From the NCBI GenBank assembly GCA_038087015.1, contig JASBNA010000014.1:124001-188000 (forward strand): a stretch of 64,000 nt of DNA, in the 5' to 3' direction. The number at the start of each line of letters is the position of its first letter. The stretch's first letter is position 1. Below the pieces are notes generated by a model. The model saw only the letters and a program-made list of their open reading frames with translations, was not told the origin of the DNA and did no database searches. The position numbers and the translations under genes were made by a program. This document shows positions 29,319 to 42,145 of this stretch, piece after piece. This DNA is from Cerrena zonata (Eukaryota > Basidiomycota > Agaricomycetes > Polyporales > Cerrenaceae).

Positions 29319-32227
29319 ATGCATCCCACCCATCGCCCGATGGGCCCTCGACAACGCGGTGCATCTCCCCACCCGCCCCTCGGCCTTCCCGATATACAGC
29401 CCTTGAACATCCGCAGGCCATCCAACTCCTCCCATCTTAGCACCTCTACTATTCCGAATACAGCATCGTCCCTGTCCATCTCTACAACTCCTACTACTAA
29501 CGGGAATGGTACGTATCCCCTTCCGAATGGAAATGGCACCCCGCCATCTTCAAATTCCCTCTTGAGCCCTCCCAGCGACAGCATCTATCCCTCTCGTTCT
29601 CGATCACCCACCCCTACTCGACTTCAGATCGGCATCCCAGGCAACGCCAACCTCAACGGCGGTCCTTCCCGACCCAAACTCAAACTTCCCAAGATCGATT
29701 TCAGCTCAACAGTAGAGGGCCCATTCGCCGGTGGTTATGCAGGCGGCCCCAACAATGCCAATGCCTCACCCCACCTTCCCTCTGCTTATACAGGCGATGG
29801 TTCTGGAGAGGTTACCATCATGCCCCCGCAAACTATCAGTCCTCAACCGCGTCCCCCGCCCGTTTCTATGGACAACATCCGCCAGACTGTCGAAGAGTTC
29901 GACAAATGGTCTGACGACATCTTTGAGGAACTTTCACGCTTAGGTGAGGGCGCAGGCGGCGCCGTGTACAAGGTGCGCGACCGACGGACGGGGGCGATCA
30001 TGGCCCGCAAGTCGATCACTACGCACGAGGCGCCGATGAAGCAACTCTTGAGGGAAATCAAAATCACGTCCAGCACAGATCATGTGAATATCGTCCATTT
30101 CTTTGGAGCTTACATTTCCCCTTCGTCCTCGGAGGTCAAAGTCCTCATGGAGTATGGCGAAGGCGGCAGTCTCGAAAGCGTCGGTAAACGGATGAAGCAG
30201 ATCGGCGCCAGGGTTTCTGAGAAGGTCGCCGGTCGTCTCGCAGAAGGTGTACGTCCCTTTCTCAATTGTCCTCTCTATTTCCTCCCTTCCCTGTTTCCCC
30301 GTGATTCTCCTTCTGTTGGCCTGTTTCCGAGCCTGTGGATTCGACTATTCAGTGATTCCGGAATCCGTCTATTCCTAAATGCATCTATCCATCTTCTCCA
30401 TCACTGATACACTCTGTGTATCGACATATCTGACGTCTTCCTGGTCTTCCTATTTCACTAATCTTCTATTTTCTTATTTCTATTCCATCCGCAATCGTCT
30501 CAACTTACTCATCCCTTGACCAATTCGCTTACCCATCCGCCCATCGAAATTACCAATGACACGAATCCTGACATCATATCTGTCTCTGTTTCTAGGTCCT
30601 TCAGGGTCTCGCCTATTTGCATTCACGGAAGACCATCCACAGAGATATCAAACCGCCCAACATCCTGCTTACTCGCGAAGGTATCGTCAAGCTCTGTGAC
30701 TTTGGTGTCTCTGGTGAACTTGTCAATTCCAATGCGGGAACGTTCACGGGCACGAGTCTTTACATGGCAGTACGTATCCTTATCTTCCCCATTTTGCCCA
30801 ATGTCGATCCCTCGCATCATCGTCCCATCTATATTTGAATCGAGGATTTGCAGTCTTACTCACGCCTGCCTATTTTTGGGCATGACTCATTTTCTCTCAC
30901 TTCATCTATTCGTTTTGCTTATTCTGATGTTCATACTAATACATTGTACTAACTTTTACTGCGCTTTGTCCAGCCGGAACGATTATCTGGACTCAATTAT
31001 AGTATTCGGTCCGACGTTTGGTCGACGGGGATATCCCTTTTGGAATTGGTCCAGAATCGATTCCCGTTTCCGAGCGATTTGGCGGACATCGAGTTGATGA
31101 TGTATATTACGCAGAATGAGGTGCGTCTTTTCCTATTCTGACATGCTTGTGTTTGGTTGGAGTGCTAATATGCTGGATGTATGCGCATATAGCCACCTGA
31201 ATTGGAAGATGAACCTTCAGAACAGATCAAATACAGTCCAGAGATGAAGGATTTCATCAAAGTCGCGTAAGTCATCCCTTCCTTCAAACATCTTCCATCT
31301 CTGCCATTCTCCTTTTTTGCATTTATTGCAATTGCACCCCTGCAAGAAACACAATAGCTGACACCGATGTCCCCCTTACAACAGACTGACACGAGACCCA
31401 AACGCGCGCCCGACGCCCAAAGAACTCCTCTCACATCCCTGGATCGTCAATGTGATGGAGAAAGACGTCAACATGGCTTCTTGGATCAGACAAGTCTGGA
31501 GTTGGCCGAAACCCACAAGGAGGAGTGGAGATACGTACGTCTTCTTTTTGATTTTTCTTTCTTCTCCGCACCTCTATCTTCGCGTTATCTTCCCCTTTTC
31601 CACCTTCTATCTTGCTGTGACCCTCGTTTCAGGTTGACGATTTCTTCTATGCTTTGTTCTCTTCCGCGTCTCATTTCTTGTTTCATCTCCACGCTTTGCG
31701 TCTCGAAGCAAATTTTTGCCTTAAAGTCGACATCATCTGTCATTTCTGATGATCACTCTACGGGCTACGTTGTATCCTAGTCTTCTGCCCGACCCCGCCT
31801 GGGAACTTCTTGCGTCCCTCTTGCAGATCCCTGTCCTCAACTGTTCATCTGTTTCACCCATGTTTCATTCTGTCTTTCTCCACTTACGTCAAGGATGATC
31901 TTTTCCAATGGATCTTTCTCTCACGTCATCCGTTCTGCCCTTTCCTCGATCTTGATCCTCCTTTGAGGATATTTGCATTTATTCCTCTTTTTTGTTGCTG
32001 TTCGATTGATCTGTTGTTTGGTTGTTTGGTTGTTTAATTGTTCAACTGTCCGATTTATTGCTTTACATTCATCTCGTTGACTGGCTTACTGACGTATTGG
32101 CTTTTTTATTCCCTTGGAAATGAACAGATCATCTCGACCGAGTTCAAGCCGAGGCGATTCATCAGTGTCACTCGACGCCTCGATGTCCAACCTACGACTC
32201 AGCTCGGATTCATCGTACCCCGCTTAA
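29319..32227 (+). CDS. MKK1: MAP kinase kinase of the cell-wall-integrity type (Mkk1/2-like)
   Basis: Six exons: 29319-30248, 30596-30769, 30974-31120, 31193-31266, 31385-31534 and 32128-32227; 1575 nt, 524 residues. The first 200 residues are a Pro/Ser/Asn-rich disordered leader. Kinase domain: glycine loop [12 protein letters not shown], catalytic lysine in [20 protein letters not shown] in [10 protein letters not shown], activation loop [17 protein letters not shown] with the S/T pair typical of MAPKKs, and [13 protein letters not shown]. The loop and the NRFPFP phrase fit the Mkk1/2 branch that acts between Bck1 and Slt2/Mpk1. The last exon encodes only a Ser-rich tail ending SSYPA. Introns 1 (347 bp) and 5 (593 bp) are unusually long for this window. 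Mkk1/2 assignment is by recollection of loop sequences, so subgroup certainty is moderate. Confidence 0.9.
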
Positions 32228-33832
32228 ACTCTCCTCGTCTCAGAATCCACTTGCTCTCTCCAAGGAAAAATCCGCCATCCATCTACCCAGATTTCTCGTA
32301 TCTCTTCTCGCTTTTTTTCTGTTCACGTTTTTGTAATAGTTGGAAACCTTGGAACACTACCCACCGTCGTATCTCCATACCATCATCGTCATTTCTTTCG
32401 CTTCTTTCGTTTCCCTTCTCTTCCTTCTTTTGTGCCGTTGTCCCCTCGCTTTCGACCTTTGATTGCTCACATCTGATTACTGCTTACTGCTCGTCTGTTT
32501 GTCTGTCTGTCTACCTGTGTGTCCCATATGTTGAAATTACATCGTCGATCGATCGGGCCTCCTAATCTGCTTGTTATCTCCCTTCCTCGCTCCCCCTTTT
32601 CCACACATCTCATCCCACTCCTTTTGTTTGTCCCCGGTGTACACCTTTCCCCACTTGTCCTCATTTGTTTGTTTGTACTGTTCGTTCCACACCCCCTTGC
32701 CCCCACCACCCCTTTTTTGCTTCATTACTCCTTTTAATCCTTTTTTGTTTGTCGCAATCCATTTCTTACAACCAACCCCCAACAACACATGGTCTCAGAT
32801 TTCTTTTCCCCATCTCATTATCTCTCCAATCTCTCCTCCCACAATCGTCTATATACGTGTCTTTACATACATACATACAACCAACGTCGCAAATCATACA
32901 AATGTACACATTTCTCTCTCGCTCTCAGATCACCCCCTCGTTCCCGCTGCAAAGATCCAACTCACCGGTATTTGTTGTCACAGGACTCCAGTCTGCTTCT
33001 AATACCTTCGCGTTCTGCTCAACATATTCGTTATCCTCACGCAATCCTAAAGCTACCGATTGTTTCCGCGGTAGCATAAACGTTGAAGTCGCGTTGGAAA
33101 TTGCAAACTAGAATATATATCCGATGGACGGTCTTAACGGATGTAATTAATAACGGATACAGGCTCTCTTACCCCCGGACGATTGAAGATAAGTACAAAG
33201 TGGCACCCGTTCAATCTTCTGATGGGTTACCAATCCATAGACAATCACGTTCAAGCTACCAATCCTAGACTGTCGTGGACCCGGTGGAACGCGAGGAGCT
33301 GCCATACTCACGTACTTCGAATAGGCATATGGACCCCGGGATTCCGCAATCATACAGATTCCAGGCTTTTGGAGAGCGGACACCCAGATCGTTCGTGTGC
33401 CTTTCGCTCGCTTGCTCTCAGGCTATCACTTGACAAGAGCTTCCCAAGAACGTTCGATTTGTTTATCCAGGCCATCCAGGTACGACATTCATTCTTGTGT
33501 ATACGCGACGGGAACTCAAAGACAGGATCGGGAACGGGTGTCACATACATAGGGTACAACAGCTTCCAACAGGACAAGCTATACCGGCACCAGGACCGGT
33601 ACTAATAATTAACGGAAAGAAATCTGAAAGCGGAAAGAAAGTGGGCGATGCTTGGATATCGAAAAATAGACGAGGATTCTAGACTCACGAAAACTCTATT
33701 ACGATGCGGTGTATGCTTGAATGCATGAGAAACGGGGAGATTCCATAACACAACGAGAAGAAAAAATAATGGTTCTAAGCGAACGCGTATGTTCAGTTTA
33801 TGGTCGATATGATGCATACAATAACTCACCGT
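32228..33832. other. 3' flank of MAPKK and intergenic region
   Basis: About 1.6 kb. 32,228-32,950 is strongly C/T-rich, probably 3' untranslated sequence. Between 33,140 and 33,610 both strands carry modest open frames, but none has recognisable protein sequence or splice context. No gene is called. Confidence 0.5.
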
Positions 33833-36820
33833 TTAACATCTGACAGTCATACCGCCATCCACTCTCTCGGGACCATTTACGCGAACGGGAACCGACGTGC
33901 CTCTCCCTCCGCGTCGGCCCCTACCTCTTCCACGTCCTCGTTCCCTCGAGCTGAAATCCTTGTTACTTCCATAAGTCAAAGCAGGGTTTTCACGCCCAGT
34001 ATTAACAATAGTAGGTCTGCCGTGAGGACCTCCAGTTCTGCCCTTAGTGGTACTATGAGGTTGAGTGAACTTCGTGGCATCGTTGGCAATGGGATCAGAT
34101 CGAGTGCTACGCTGACGGTAGTTCTGAGCCTGTACAGGGCCTTGGCTAGATCCCATAGATGGAAGTACGGTGTCCAAGTGGCGAGTAGTAGGAGGGTTTG
34201 ATAGTCGAGAAACGCCAAGTTTTCTAGCAGAAGTCGGAGTTTCTCCAGTTGAAAGGCTTCGAGAGCGTTGAGGGGGTGAACCAGATGGAGAAGACATATC
34301 AATAGGAGGTCCTGAATCCTCTTCTTGAACCGAGGAGAGACGACGTTGTATCAATTGCGTTAGAGGGATTGAACGAGGGTGTTGGAGAGATACGCTGCGG
34401 GTCCGAGGCTGCAAATCTGGGGATTGGGGAGAAGATGGTGCATGGACGATAGGGGTCAGACTGAGAGCACGCCTCTGCTCTTCCATTTTTGCAGCACGTG
34501 TCCTAGCGATGAGAGTTGACGGAGTGTTCGGAGGGGCCCTAGGTTGAGCTGGCGATTGTTGGGTGATATTCGAAACGGGTGCGAATCCAAGTGCATTTCC
34601 TCGGCTCTGGGTCTGTAAGAACTTAGCAACATGGTCTAGCTGATGGATTTCCGGGGAGTATACAGAATGACGAAGGTCTTGGAGATTGACGACATCTGAG
34701 TAGTGATTTCCGGTTGAGGATAGAGGAGAACTTCCAAATGGGACCTTTTGACCAGTGAAACCAGAGCGAGAAGTTTCATCAAGAGAAGGTCCTCAGGGGA
34801 TTTTCAGACTGTCGTTGGAGGTGTTGTAAGTTTGTTTGATTCAAATAATTTATGATCGCAGGGAGATTAGAGGACATTGCCAGCTCAGGTGAAAGGCCGA
34901 GGTCCGAATATGGAGACGCAAGTGATCCTTGATAAGGAGATAACCGAGAAGACCACAGAGGAGATGAAGAACTAGGAGGTGTCGGGAGCATATGTTGTCC
35001 CTGCTTCAATTGCTGTTGACGGTATTTCTGAGCAATTTCCAACGCGCTCATACGATGAGGAGCATTAAGTTCTTGTGCTTGTGCTTGTCCGGAGCGGTAT
35101 CGAAGGTCCATAATGGGAGATTCAATGGTCGACATAGAGTGCGAAGAAGCTAACGAAGACAGAGATGCCAGAGATGAAGACGTTGACATGGATGGCTTGA
35201 GATATTCGGCCAAGTCTTCCTCGGATGGTGTACCTATATACTGAGAACTGGTCTTCGAAGGTCCTTGAATAGATCTCCATTCCGAGCCACCTTCAATGTT
35301 ACCATGGTAGTTATGTGTACCATAGTGAAAAGATTCGTAGAAGGAGTCGTCTTGAGGTGCTGGGGCGGAATCGTAAAGATGAGAATGAGTAGAACGAGGA
35401 CGGAGAACGGAGCTGAGATCGATTGGTCCATGGCCAGAGAGTACCTGCTTGAGCTGAACTTGTTCATGAATGTCTTGACGTCGTGGTGTACTGTTTTGGG
35501 CCACGATATTTGAAGTTGGATGAGGATTCGGTCTGGAAATCGTTGGGGGTCGTTGGGAATGGGAAATAACTTGAACCTGCTCTTTCGCTTTGGAGAAACG
35601 AGGTGGTACGACTGGGAGAGGAGCAGAACGAGGCGCTACTTTGTGAGGCGTAGGCTGGCTTTGGGCAGGGCCAACTTGAGAACGGGCGGTGTGCATGCCA
35701 TCCTGATTGAGGCCCCATATCATCCGAGGCATATTATCAGGTTCCTCGATGATAGTACCTTCGGCGCCGCTAGTCAAGAGTATTTAGCAAGACTGTGCAG
35801 CGAGAAAATGGGAAACTCACGAAGGACAGCGGGCATATGGTAAAGAAAGGGGCCCGTGTAGTGCAGGGATCGGTCTAGGAGGCGACCTTGCCCAGCTGAT
35901 CCATCCTGTGAACAACTGTTAGGCACGAAAGCAAGAGAAAGACCACGGAGTTACCATTGGCCTTGTTGTAATCACAAGATAACTCGTCTTTTGATGCATT
36001 TTTCTGCAAGAAGTCTTCAGAAAGCTGTGGTTTATTCGAGATGATCACCACGGAATCCGGAGATGATGGAGGCGATGGTGTATGCGGTATATCAGTGCCA
36101 TGAGTCTCCACGCGAACACGGGACCGAGGAGCGTGGACGTGCTCATAGGATTCGAGTAAGTCGTCAGAATCTAGATGAGGACCTTGTAGTCCATCAGGAT
36201 TGGACACCACCCGCCTTGCGATATATTCAGTTGAAGTTTTCAGGGTATAAACCGGTGCAGTTTCTGGAAGAGAAACGACACGCGCAGAAATAGACTTGAG
36301 GGTCCGGGTGGAAGGAAGGCGTGGCTGCTTGGAAGATTGTCGTTTCAGGACACGCAATGTATCATCGACCAATTCTCCTGGATACGTTGAGTCTTCCGGA
36401 CCCTGCACGCCGGTCGCAGGGTCTACCTGATCCATCTCGGAGGGATGGGTGTATGCGCCCTGAGTCTCTGGGAGTGAGTCAGCATCAGACGGTATATGAC
36501 CGGGGGATACAAAATCTTCTTCGCTATTGCGTTCGGCGGAGGTAATCGACATCGTTGCCAAACCTAACTGAATTACGTTTAGTGCATCTTCAGTTTGCAC
36601 GCCACGCTCCAGATATTCCCTATTGTCATCTACACCGATATTAGCGTCGTTCATCACGTTTGATAACTCGTGGACAATGATACGCGGCGGGGATGATGGG
36701 TTGAAGGAACAAGGAGGTTCCAACACTGGTGCCAAGAAGGGAGGTGCAGCTGAAGCGGGGTTTCGGCGGAGTCCGAAAAACCTGTCACGATCAGACAGTG
36801 CTCACCCTCCGAGCCGGCAC
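33833..36820 (-). CDS. Disordered protein with RGG-type tail, unknown function, possible frameshift
   Basis: Minus-strand gene. Exon A reads from about 36,805 down to 35955, with no ATG found in frame (it contains RDRFFGLRRNP and probably follows an upstream exon). Exon B is 35905-35821 and exon C starts at 35769. The protein is Ser/Pro/Gln-rich with a short recognisable phrase SGAEGTIIEEPDN and a helical end LPAIINYLNQTNLQ. At about 34790-34796 the frame runs into a stop (RTFS), but shifting +1 gives a second open stretch of about 315 codons to the stop at 33833. That part ends in an Arg-Gly-rich box (GRGRGRGRRGGRG), typical of RNA-binding proteins. I do not recognise the family. The shift may be an assembly base loss, a real mutation or recoding. 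Confidence 0.55.
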
Positions 36821-37022
36821 TAAAGATCAAAATAGATGTCGAATCAACAAGATAAAGAGAGTGGGAGGAAGTTCACTAATCGCAATGTGCCGGACTGCCA
36901 GAAGGCAGAGTCATTCTATGCGGAAATAAATGTTATCTCATCCAGCGCGTTGTTTTCTAAACAAAATATGGTATTCTTCCTAATGAGAATATAGATGCAG
37001 ACATTCGAACCTGGAATCATGG

Positions 37023-38398
37023 CTACGAGGCCTTCTGGAAGAAATTGGACAGTTTGGCCATACCCTTCGTGTTGGCTTTCTTCAGCTTCTCCACTCCATG
37101 CGATCCCTTAGCGGCTCCTTTACGTTTCTTGGTCTCGGATGACTTAGCATCCCCGCCACTTTCTCTTGCCTCGATACTGCTCATCTTCGAGGCGGCTAGA
37201 GCCGCGAGTTCCTTTTGGTTCGTAGCGAGATGCGTGTTCAAGGCAGTAAAGCTGGAGGGCCGTCAGTATATGATAAACTAGCGCATGAAATTGGACCAAC
37301 TCATATGACGCGATCAAGTCCTCCACAATATCCGGTGGGATGTACTGTGAGACAAGATCGCAGGCAGCTTTCAGGTGGCCCGCTAGAGAAAGTAATCTTG
37401 TTAAAGTTATTGGGCAAGAACATAGAAGGAATACCGACATTTCAATAGAGCCTCGTTATTCTCTTCCATGAGACCTTCCCTGGCAAGACTCCGCACAATA
37501 GTTTGGGAGCTCTCTAGAAGTTTCGAATCTGAAAGCTTTGCAACCTTTCCCTGAAGATACTGAAGTACACATTCAGGGGAATACCTAAAGACAGATATTT
37601 CGGATGAAATATCTAGAAGAGAAACGGTTTTTACGAGGGTGGCAACGAAACGTCGGTTTACTTGCCTTTGGTTTCACATATTCGTTTTAGTGCAGTATGT
37701 ACGCAGTCTAGAGTAGAGAGAGCTGTCAAGTCAGAGTGTGATATCTGACTTGTTGGGTCCTCTTTGATTAGGAATTCTTCAGGCGACTTTTCAGCATAAG
37801 TTTTGAATGCATCTTCCAACATATCATCCGCTGGTCGGAAGGTACCATAGCTTCCATCCTTCTGTAGTTTCGCCGGATTATAGTACAGTACAGTGATAAA
37901 TTAAAGTTTCACGTACCGGATGAATCGTTCGCAGTAGAGGTATTAGAAGTAACGCAGGGTCAACTGGTGTCATGACGAGGAGTTTGCCATCTATTCCGGA
38001 GTAAGCCATGATTCAATGAGAGTTTGTTATGAGATCTTACCACCGATCACCAGACCCTCCGACATGAGCCATGACCTTTCATTTGGTGGGCATATTGCTT
38101 GTACCTCTAACAGGGTTGTGACGGTCTTGTTCGGTGTCTTATACGGGAGGAAAAGAGATGGAATTCCTGAGATACTACGTCAGTAATGTAGCATATATAG
38201 AGGTTAATTCGCAGTGTGACCTGTTCTAGGATGAGGAAGGCGTAGAAATCGTAGACAGTTGTTTCCCGTTGACGTCTCTCCCTCCAGTTGCATTACTAGA
38301 GTATCAAGTATATCTACGATGATCTTCTTCAGTAATACAGCGTGCTGATATTACTCATTATATTTACCCCTAGGAAGAACTCCGACATTGAGAGCCAT
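37023..38398 (-). CDS. RNH202: Ribonuclease H2 subunit B
   Basis: Eight exons: 38398-38368, 38295-38221, 38166-38041, 37990-37917, 37861-37662, 37584-37439, 37382-37301 and 37251-37023; 963 nt, 320 residues. RNase H2B is the scaffold subunit of the trimer that removes ribonucleotides from DNA. Recognisable parts: MALNVGVLPR, then LRFLRLPHPRT, IPSLFLPYKTPN, the hallmark VMTPVDPALLLIPLL, GTFRPADDMLEDAF, and the C-terminal motif GVEKLKKANTKGMAKLSNFF with a terminal PIP-like F-F. Several donors are non-consensus (GTCACA, GTCGGT, GTTGGT), but the frame fits without stops. Intact and of usual length. It is adjacent to the divergent taspase gene (212 bp between starts). Confidence 0.9.
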
Positions 38399-38609
38399 TA
38401 TGTTTTTGAATATGTGATACTTAACGTTGTGGTAGAGATCTTGCCGCACAGCGCGTCGGTGGCGGAACGTGAACGTGTTATTTGCATGTATTTGTTTTGT
38501 GACCAAAAAGGCAACCTCCTTGTGGCGTCTACTCTTTCCTAGTTTTTGTTCAGAGACTGCTGACAAGCGTCAGACTCAAAGGCATTAGGTACAGCAGGTT
38601 TTAAATAAT

Positions 38610-40260
38610 ATGAACACTAATTCTTTCTGTCTAGTCGCAGTGCATGGAGGGGCTGGTAATCACAGCCACTCAAAAGCCTACACAACGGAAGTTAAGGCTG
38701 CACTCAAGCTGTAAGTCAATTAAGCTTTCTCGTGCACGTTTGGAAACGCTTCATTTTACATATACAATGGCATAACCCCGTAGAGCATGTAATGTGTCCC
38801 TGGCGGCGCTGTCGGCGGGAGACCCCGCCCTGGATGCGACAGAGCGTGCGATCATAGTCTTAGAGGATAACCCTATCTTGAACGCTGGTGCGCCAAGCTT
38901 CACTTTTCGAGTTAGAAACATGGATAGCACGACGTCTCTATAGGTTACGGGTCCAATCTAACACTAGAAGGAACTGTTGAGTGCGATGCCTCCGTTATGG
39001 ATGGCAAAACGGGGCACTTTGGTAGTGTCGGAGCTATTAGCGGTGTCAAGAATCCCATCTGCGCTGCTAAACTCGTCCTCAGACATGCTTCCATTCCCGA
39101 TCCGCTGGGCCGAATACTGCCGCTGTACGTCTATTTTCCAGTCCGATTATCGTGGTGAGAGCGTGAAGTTACCCAGGTTCACCCAGGTCGCTCGTGTCCC
39201 GCGGCGCCGAAATATTTGCCAAAGCTCAAGGCTTGTCTTGTCTTGAGCCAGAAGCATTGATCGCTCCCCGAGCACGGGAAGACTGGTCAAGATGGAAATC
39301 ACAGCTTGAGACTGTCAGGGTCGGGGATGTCGTTCCCGAAGAGCAATTCCCAAAGTCTCAAGGTCTCCGTGACCACCAGGATACCGTAGGCGCCATTGTA
39401 TTGGATCTCAACGGTGATCTAGCTGCAGGGGTCTCCAGGTGAGTATGAGTATTTGATCAACGGTCTCGTAACACATTCTGATGGTGAGAGAAGTGGTGGG
39501 TTGTTGTTGAAGCACTCAGGACGGTTAGGCGAGGTACGAATGAACAACTCGAATGATCAACAAACTCTAATCAGACGTGTTCAGGCCGCCATGTTCGGAG
39601 CTGGGTGTTGGGCTGAGCACTATTCACCTGGCATTCCGGCATTTTCCATCAGCGCTGCCGCATGCAGTGTTACTGGTATGTCAACCAACCTTCCATCCGC
39701 TCATTTAACATAATGTATAACGGGACGTTAGGGGCCGGCGAATATATCATGCGAAGTATCCTTGCTAAAACAATATGTGAAAGGCTATTGGCGGGAGTGG
39801 AAGACGTACATGAAGTCCTCGAGCAGGTCCTCAACAAATTTCATAGTAGGTGTCCTCGAAAATCAAAAAACCTTTCCCATAGTAGGCCCTTGCCAAGCGT
39901 TGTCTCACCCTTCACAGCCCAGTGTCAAGCTCTTGGGGAAGCAGACGCACAAGTTGGAGTACTTCTGTTAGTCAAGGAGGCCGACGACACAGGATCTGTC
40001 ATCCGTATGTAGCTTTACTCCATATGACACACTTCTCATGACCCACAAGCACTAATGCAACAGCTCGTCTATGGTGTGCTTTCACGACGGAAAGTATGGC
40101 ATTGGCTTATGCTACGTCGTCCAATCCCGAGCCTAAGGTAAGCGACGACCAGGAGAGCATCAAGGACTTGATGGTCAACTTTTTTCAGGCAACAATATTA
40201 CGTCGGCCGACACGGACTACGTCTTCCGCAAAGATCTATATCACAACGCTACCACTATAA
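38610..40260 (+). CDS. Taspase / threonine aspartase-like Ntn hydrolase
   Basis: Ten exons: 38610-38710, 38784-38887, 38944-39124, 39187-39438, 39494-39533, 39585-39675, 39732-39845, 39918-40004, 40064-40137 and 40189-40260; 1116 nt, 371 residues. Member of the asparaginase type 2 (Ntn hydrolase) family. Features: N-terminal VAVHGGAGNHS, NPILNAGYGSNLTLEG, DASVMDGKTGHFGSVGA, and the self-cleavage site before the catalytic threonine in HQDTVGAIVLDLNGDLAAG. Then SSGGLLLKHSGRLGE, substrate-binding in the family, and FGAGCWAE. The long helical insert before the DTVG site favours Thr aspartase (taspase) over simple isoaspartyl peptidase. In animals taspase cleaves MLL and TFIIA; the fungal substrate is not known to me. 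Intact. Confidence 0.85.
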
Positions 40261-40409
40261 ACGGTGTAAGGTACGTTAAGGCACTTCGGAGTACATCAAT
40301 CAAACCGCACCAGCAATGTCGAATGTATCCCATTGGAATACATCTTTTGTGGAGTGTACAACTGGTTATTTATACGATAGCCTTGATAGCCCTTTCGGCC
40401 CCGAATATG

Positions 40410-41846
40410 CTACCTTGTTGAAGCACCGTTTCTGCCGGGCGACGCTGATATTCCATTGCCCATCGAAGTCGTTCTCGGTAGTCCTATAGCCTGTGACCGA
40501 GGGAGACTATTTGCAGGAGAAGGAGAAGGGACCGGTGCTGTTGATCGAGCGGGGGCCAGAGCAGGTTTCGAAGCGTTCAGTCGCTGTAGCGTCTTGATGG
40601 GGAATTTCGTTCTGAAACAATAGATCTAGTCAATCAATGCGCAAGCACTTTTATTTCAAACTCACCGACATGTCGAACACACAGGCACCGGTTGGCAGAA
40701 AACTGGGGCAAGAGGTTAAGATGATGGGTTATTTAGCAGAAAATGAGCTGCTCACTAGAGAGGCAGACGGAGCAGACAAAACCAATGTCCACTATATTTT
40801 TGTGACAGAAACAGGCAGCGCGGAAATCAACCTTATCCTGTGTAGGTACTGAGATGAGTTGTCGTAAGGCAGGAGGCGGGAGGAATGTCATCTAAAAATA
40901 CAAGACAGCATCAGTACTGACAGAGCGCAGTGAGGTGTCCTCCACACGTACAGTAAGATACTGCAACAGCGCATCAGGCCGGTCCAGAAAGATGTATGAT
41001 CCACCAGTTAGATGTGCAGCCTGTTGCAAGAAGACACTTTCCGGACCATAGATCTTACACACGTCAATCGTCACTTTCTATGTTTATAGTCAGGTTCTCG
41101 TCTGTCGATGTGAACACACGGGTACAAACCAGTTTTTGAGCGGAGAATATCGAGTTCATAACCGGAATGTATGAAGCCGCCTCGTCGGGAGATACAGAGA
41201 TAATTAGTATACGAGGATCCGGGCGTATTGTTGGCTCGTCTGAACCAACTGTCGTAGTAGACGATGTCGATACATTGGTTACACGGTTGATGTCTGTAAA
41301 CACATAGAGGGGCTGAATGATAGGTCCTTGAAAGAAGGTATGACGCTTACAGCAAAGACTCTTTGTCAAAGAACCGACTAGCCCTATGGGTGCTGTGACA
41401 TCGGAATGAGATACACTTCATACATATTCCCGACATCAATCTTACATTCCTCCTCTAGATCGCTCAAAGCATCAACCTGTTCCGACATCGATTTCATCAT
41501 TGTAGAGTCAAGGATCTTGAACTGCCGGTACGTATTTGAGTCCGCCGGGTCTGTGAGCTCACTAAGTTCAGCGGAAGCTGAAGAATATAACAAAGCGCTA
41601 TGTCCCTATTGCTTCAGCCACAATTCTTTCACCGAGGTCGGGAATTACATACCTCCTTCCGGGTAAAGCTCCATAGACGGAAAGCGTGTTCTCGTCGTTA
41701 CATGCTATGTGTGCATTCAGAAACGCTAGCAGCTGCGACAAGAACGCGGCCAATGGAAGGGGGTGAGCGTTGCTTGGCTGTCCACAAAGGTACCATTGGC
41801 TTGGTGAGAGGTCAACGACCACGCTCAGGTGGTTTGGTCTATCCAT
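40410..41846 (-). CDS. TFB4: TFIIH core subunit TFB4 (p34)
   Basis: Eight exons: 41846-41653, 41597-41446, 41392-41351, 41293-41130, 41077-40952, 40891-40756, 40702-40666 and 40611-40410; 1053 nt, 350 residues. TFB4 is a von Willebrand A-like subunit of TFIIH, active in transcription initiation and nucleotide excision repair. Seen: HLSVVVDLSPSQW at the start, FLSQLLAFLNAHIA, CYINRVTN, VTIDVCKIYG then QQAAHLTGGSYIFL, MTFLPPPALR, and the C-terminal zinc finger VDFRAACFCHKNIVDIGFVC...CSTCRTKFP. The ATG was chosen as the one opening MDRPNHLS; an open frame extends a little further upstream. The stop lies 150 bp from that of taspase (convergent). Intact. Confidence 0.92.
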
Positions 41847-42145
41847 GACAAGATAGCATCTGCTCCTCTTGTCTCGCAAGCCGTTAGTTTCGGAGAGATA
41901 TGAAAGTCTCCCAACAGATTTGGCGTTGTAACTTGTGGCAAGACTCAAACTAACAACTACAATTAGCCTTGACGCGATCGGTGTTTGACGCGTAGCTCGC
42001 TAAGCGCTTTCCGTAAGTCACCAGCACCTGACCTTTCAGAACGGTCGGATAACCTCGCAAGTCACAGGTACATAGTACACCACAGGGTTGTGAATAGATT
42101 CGAATGTATAGATGTATATATAGGGGTGTAACTTCACAGAAGGTG

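Noticed and set aside
33147..33605. Overlapping open frames on both strands after the MAPKK gene
   Set aside because: Neither strand gives a plausible protein or consistent splice sites; they mirror each other as chance frames do.
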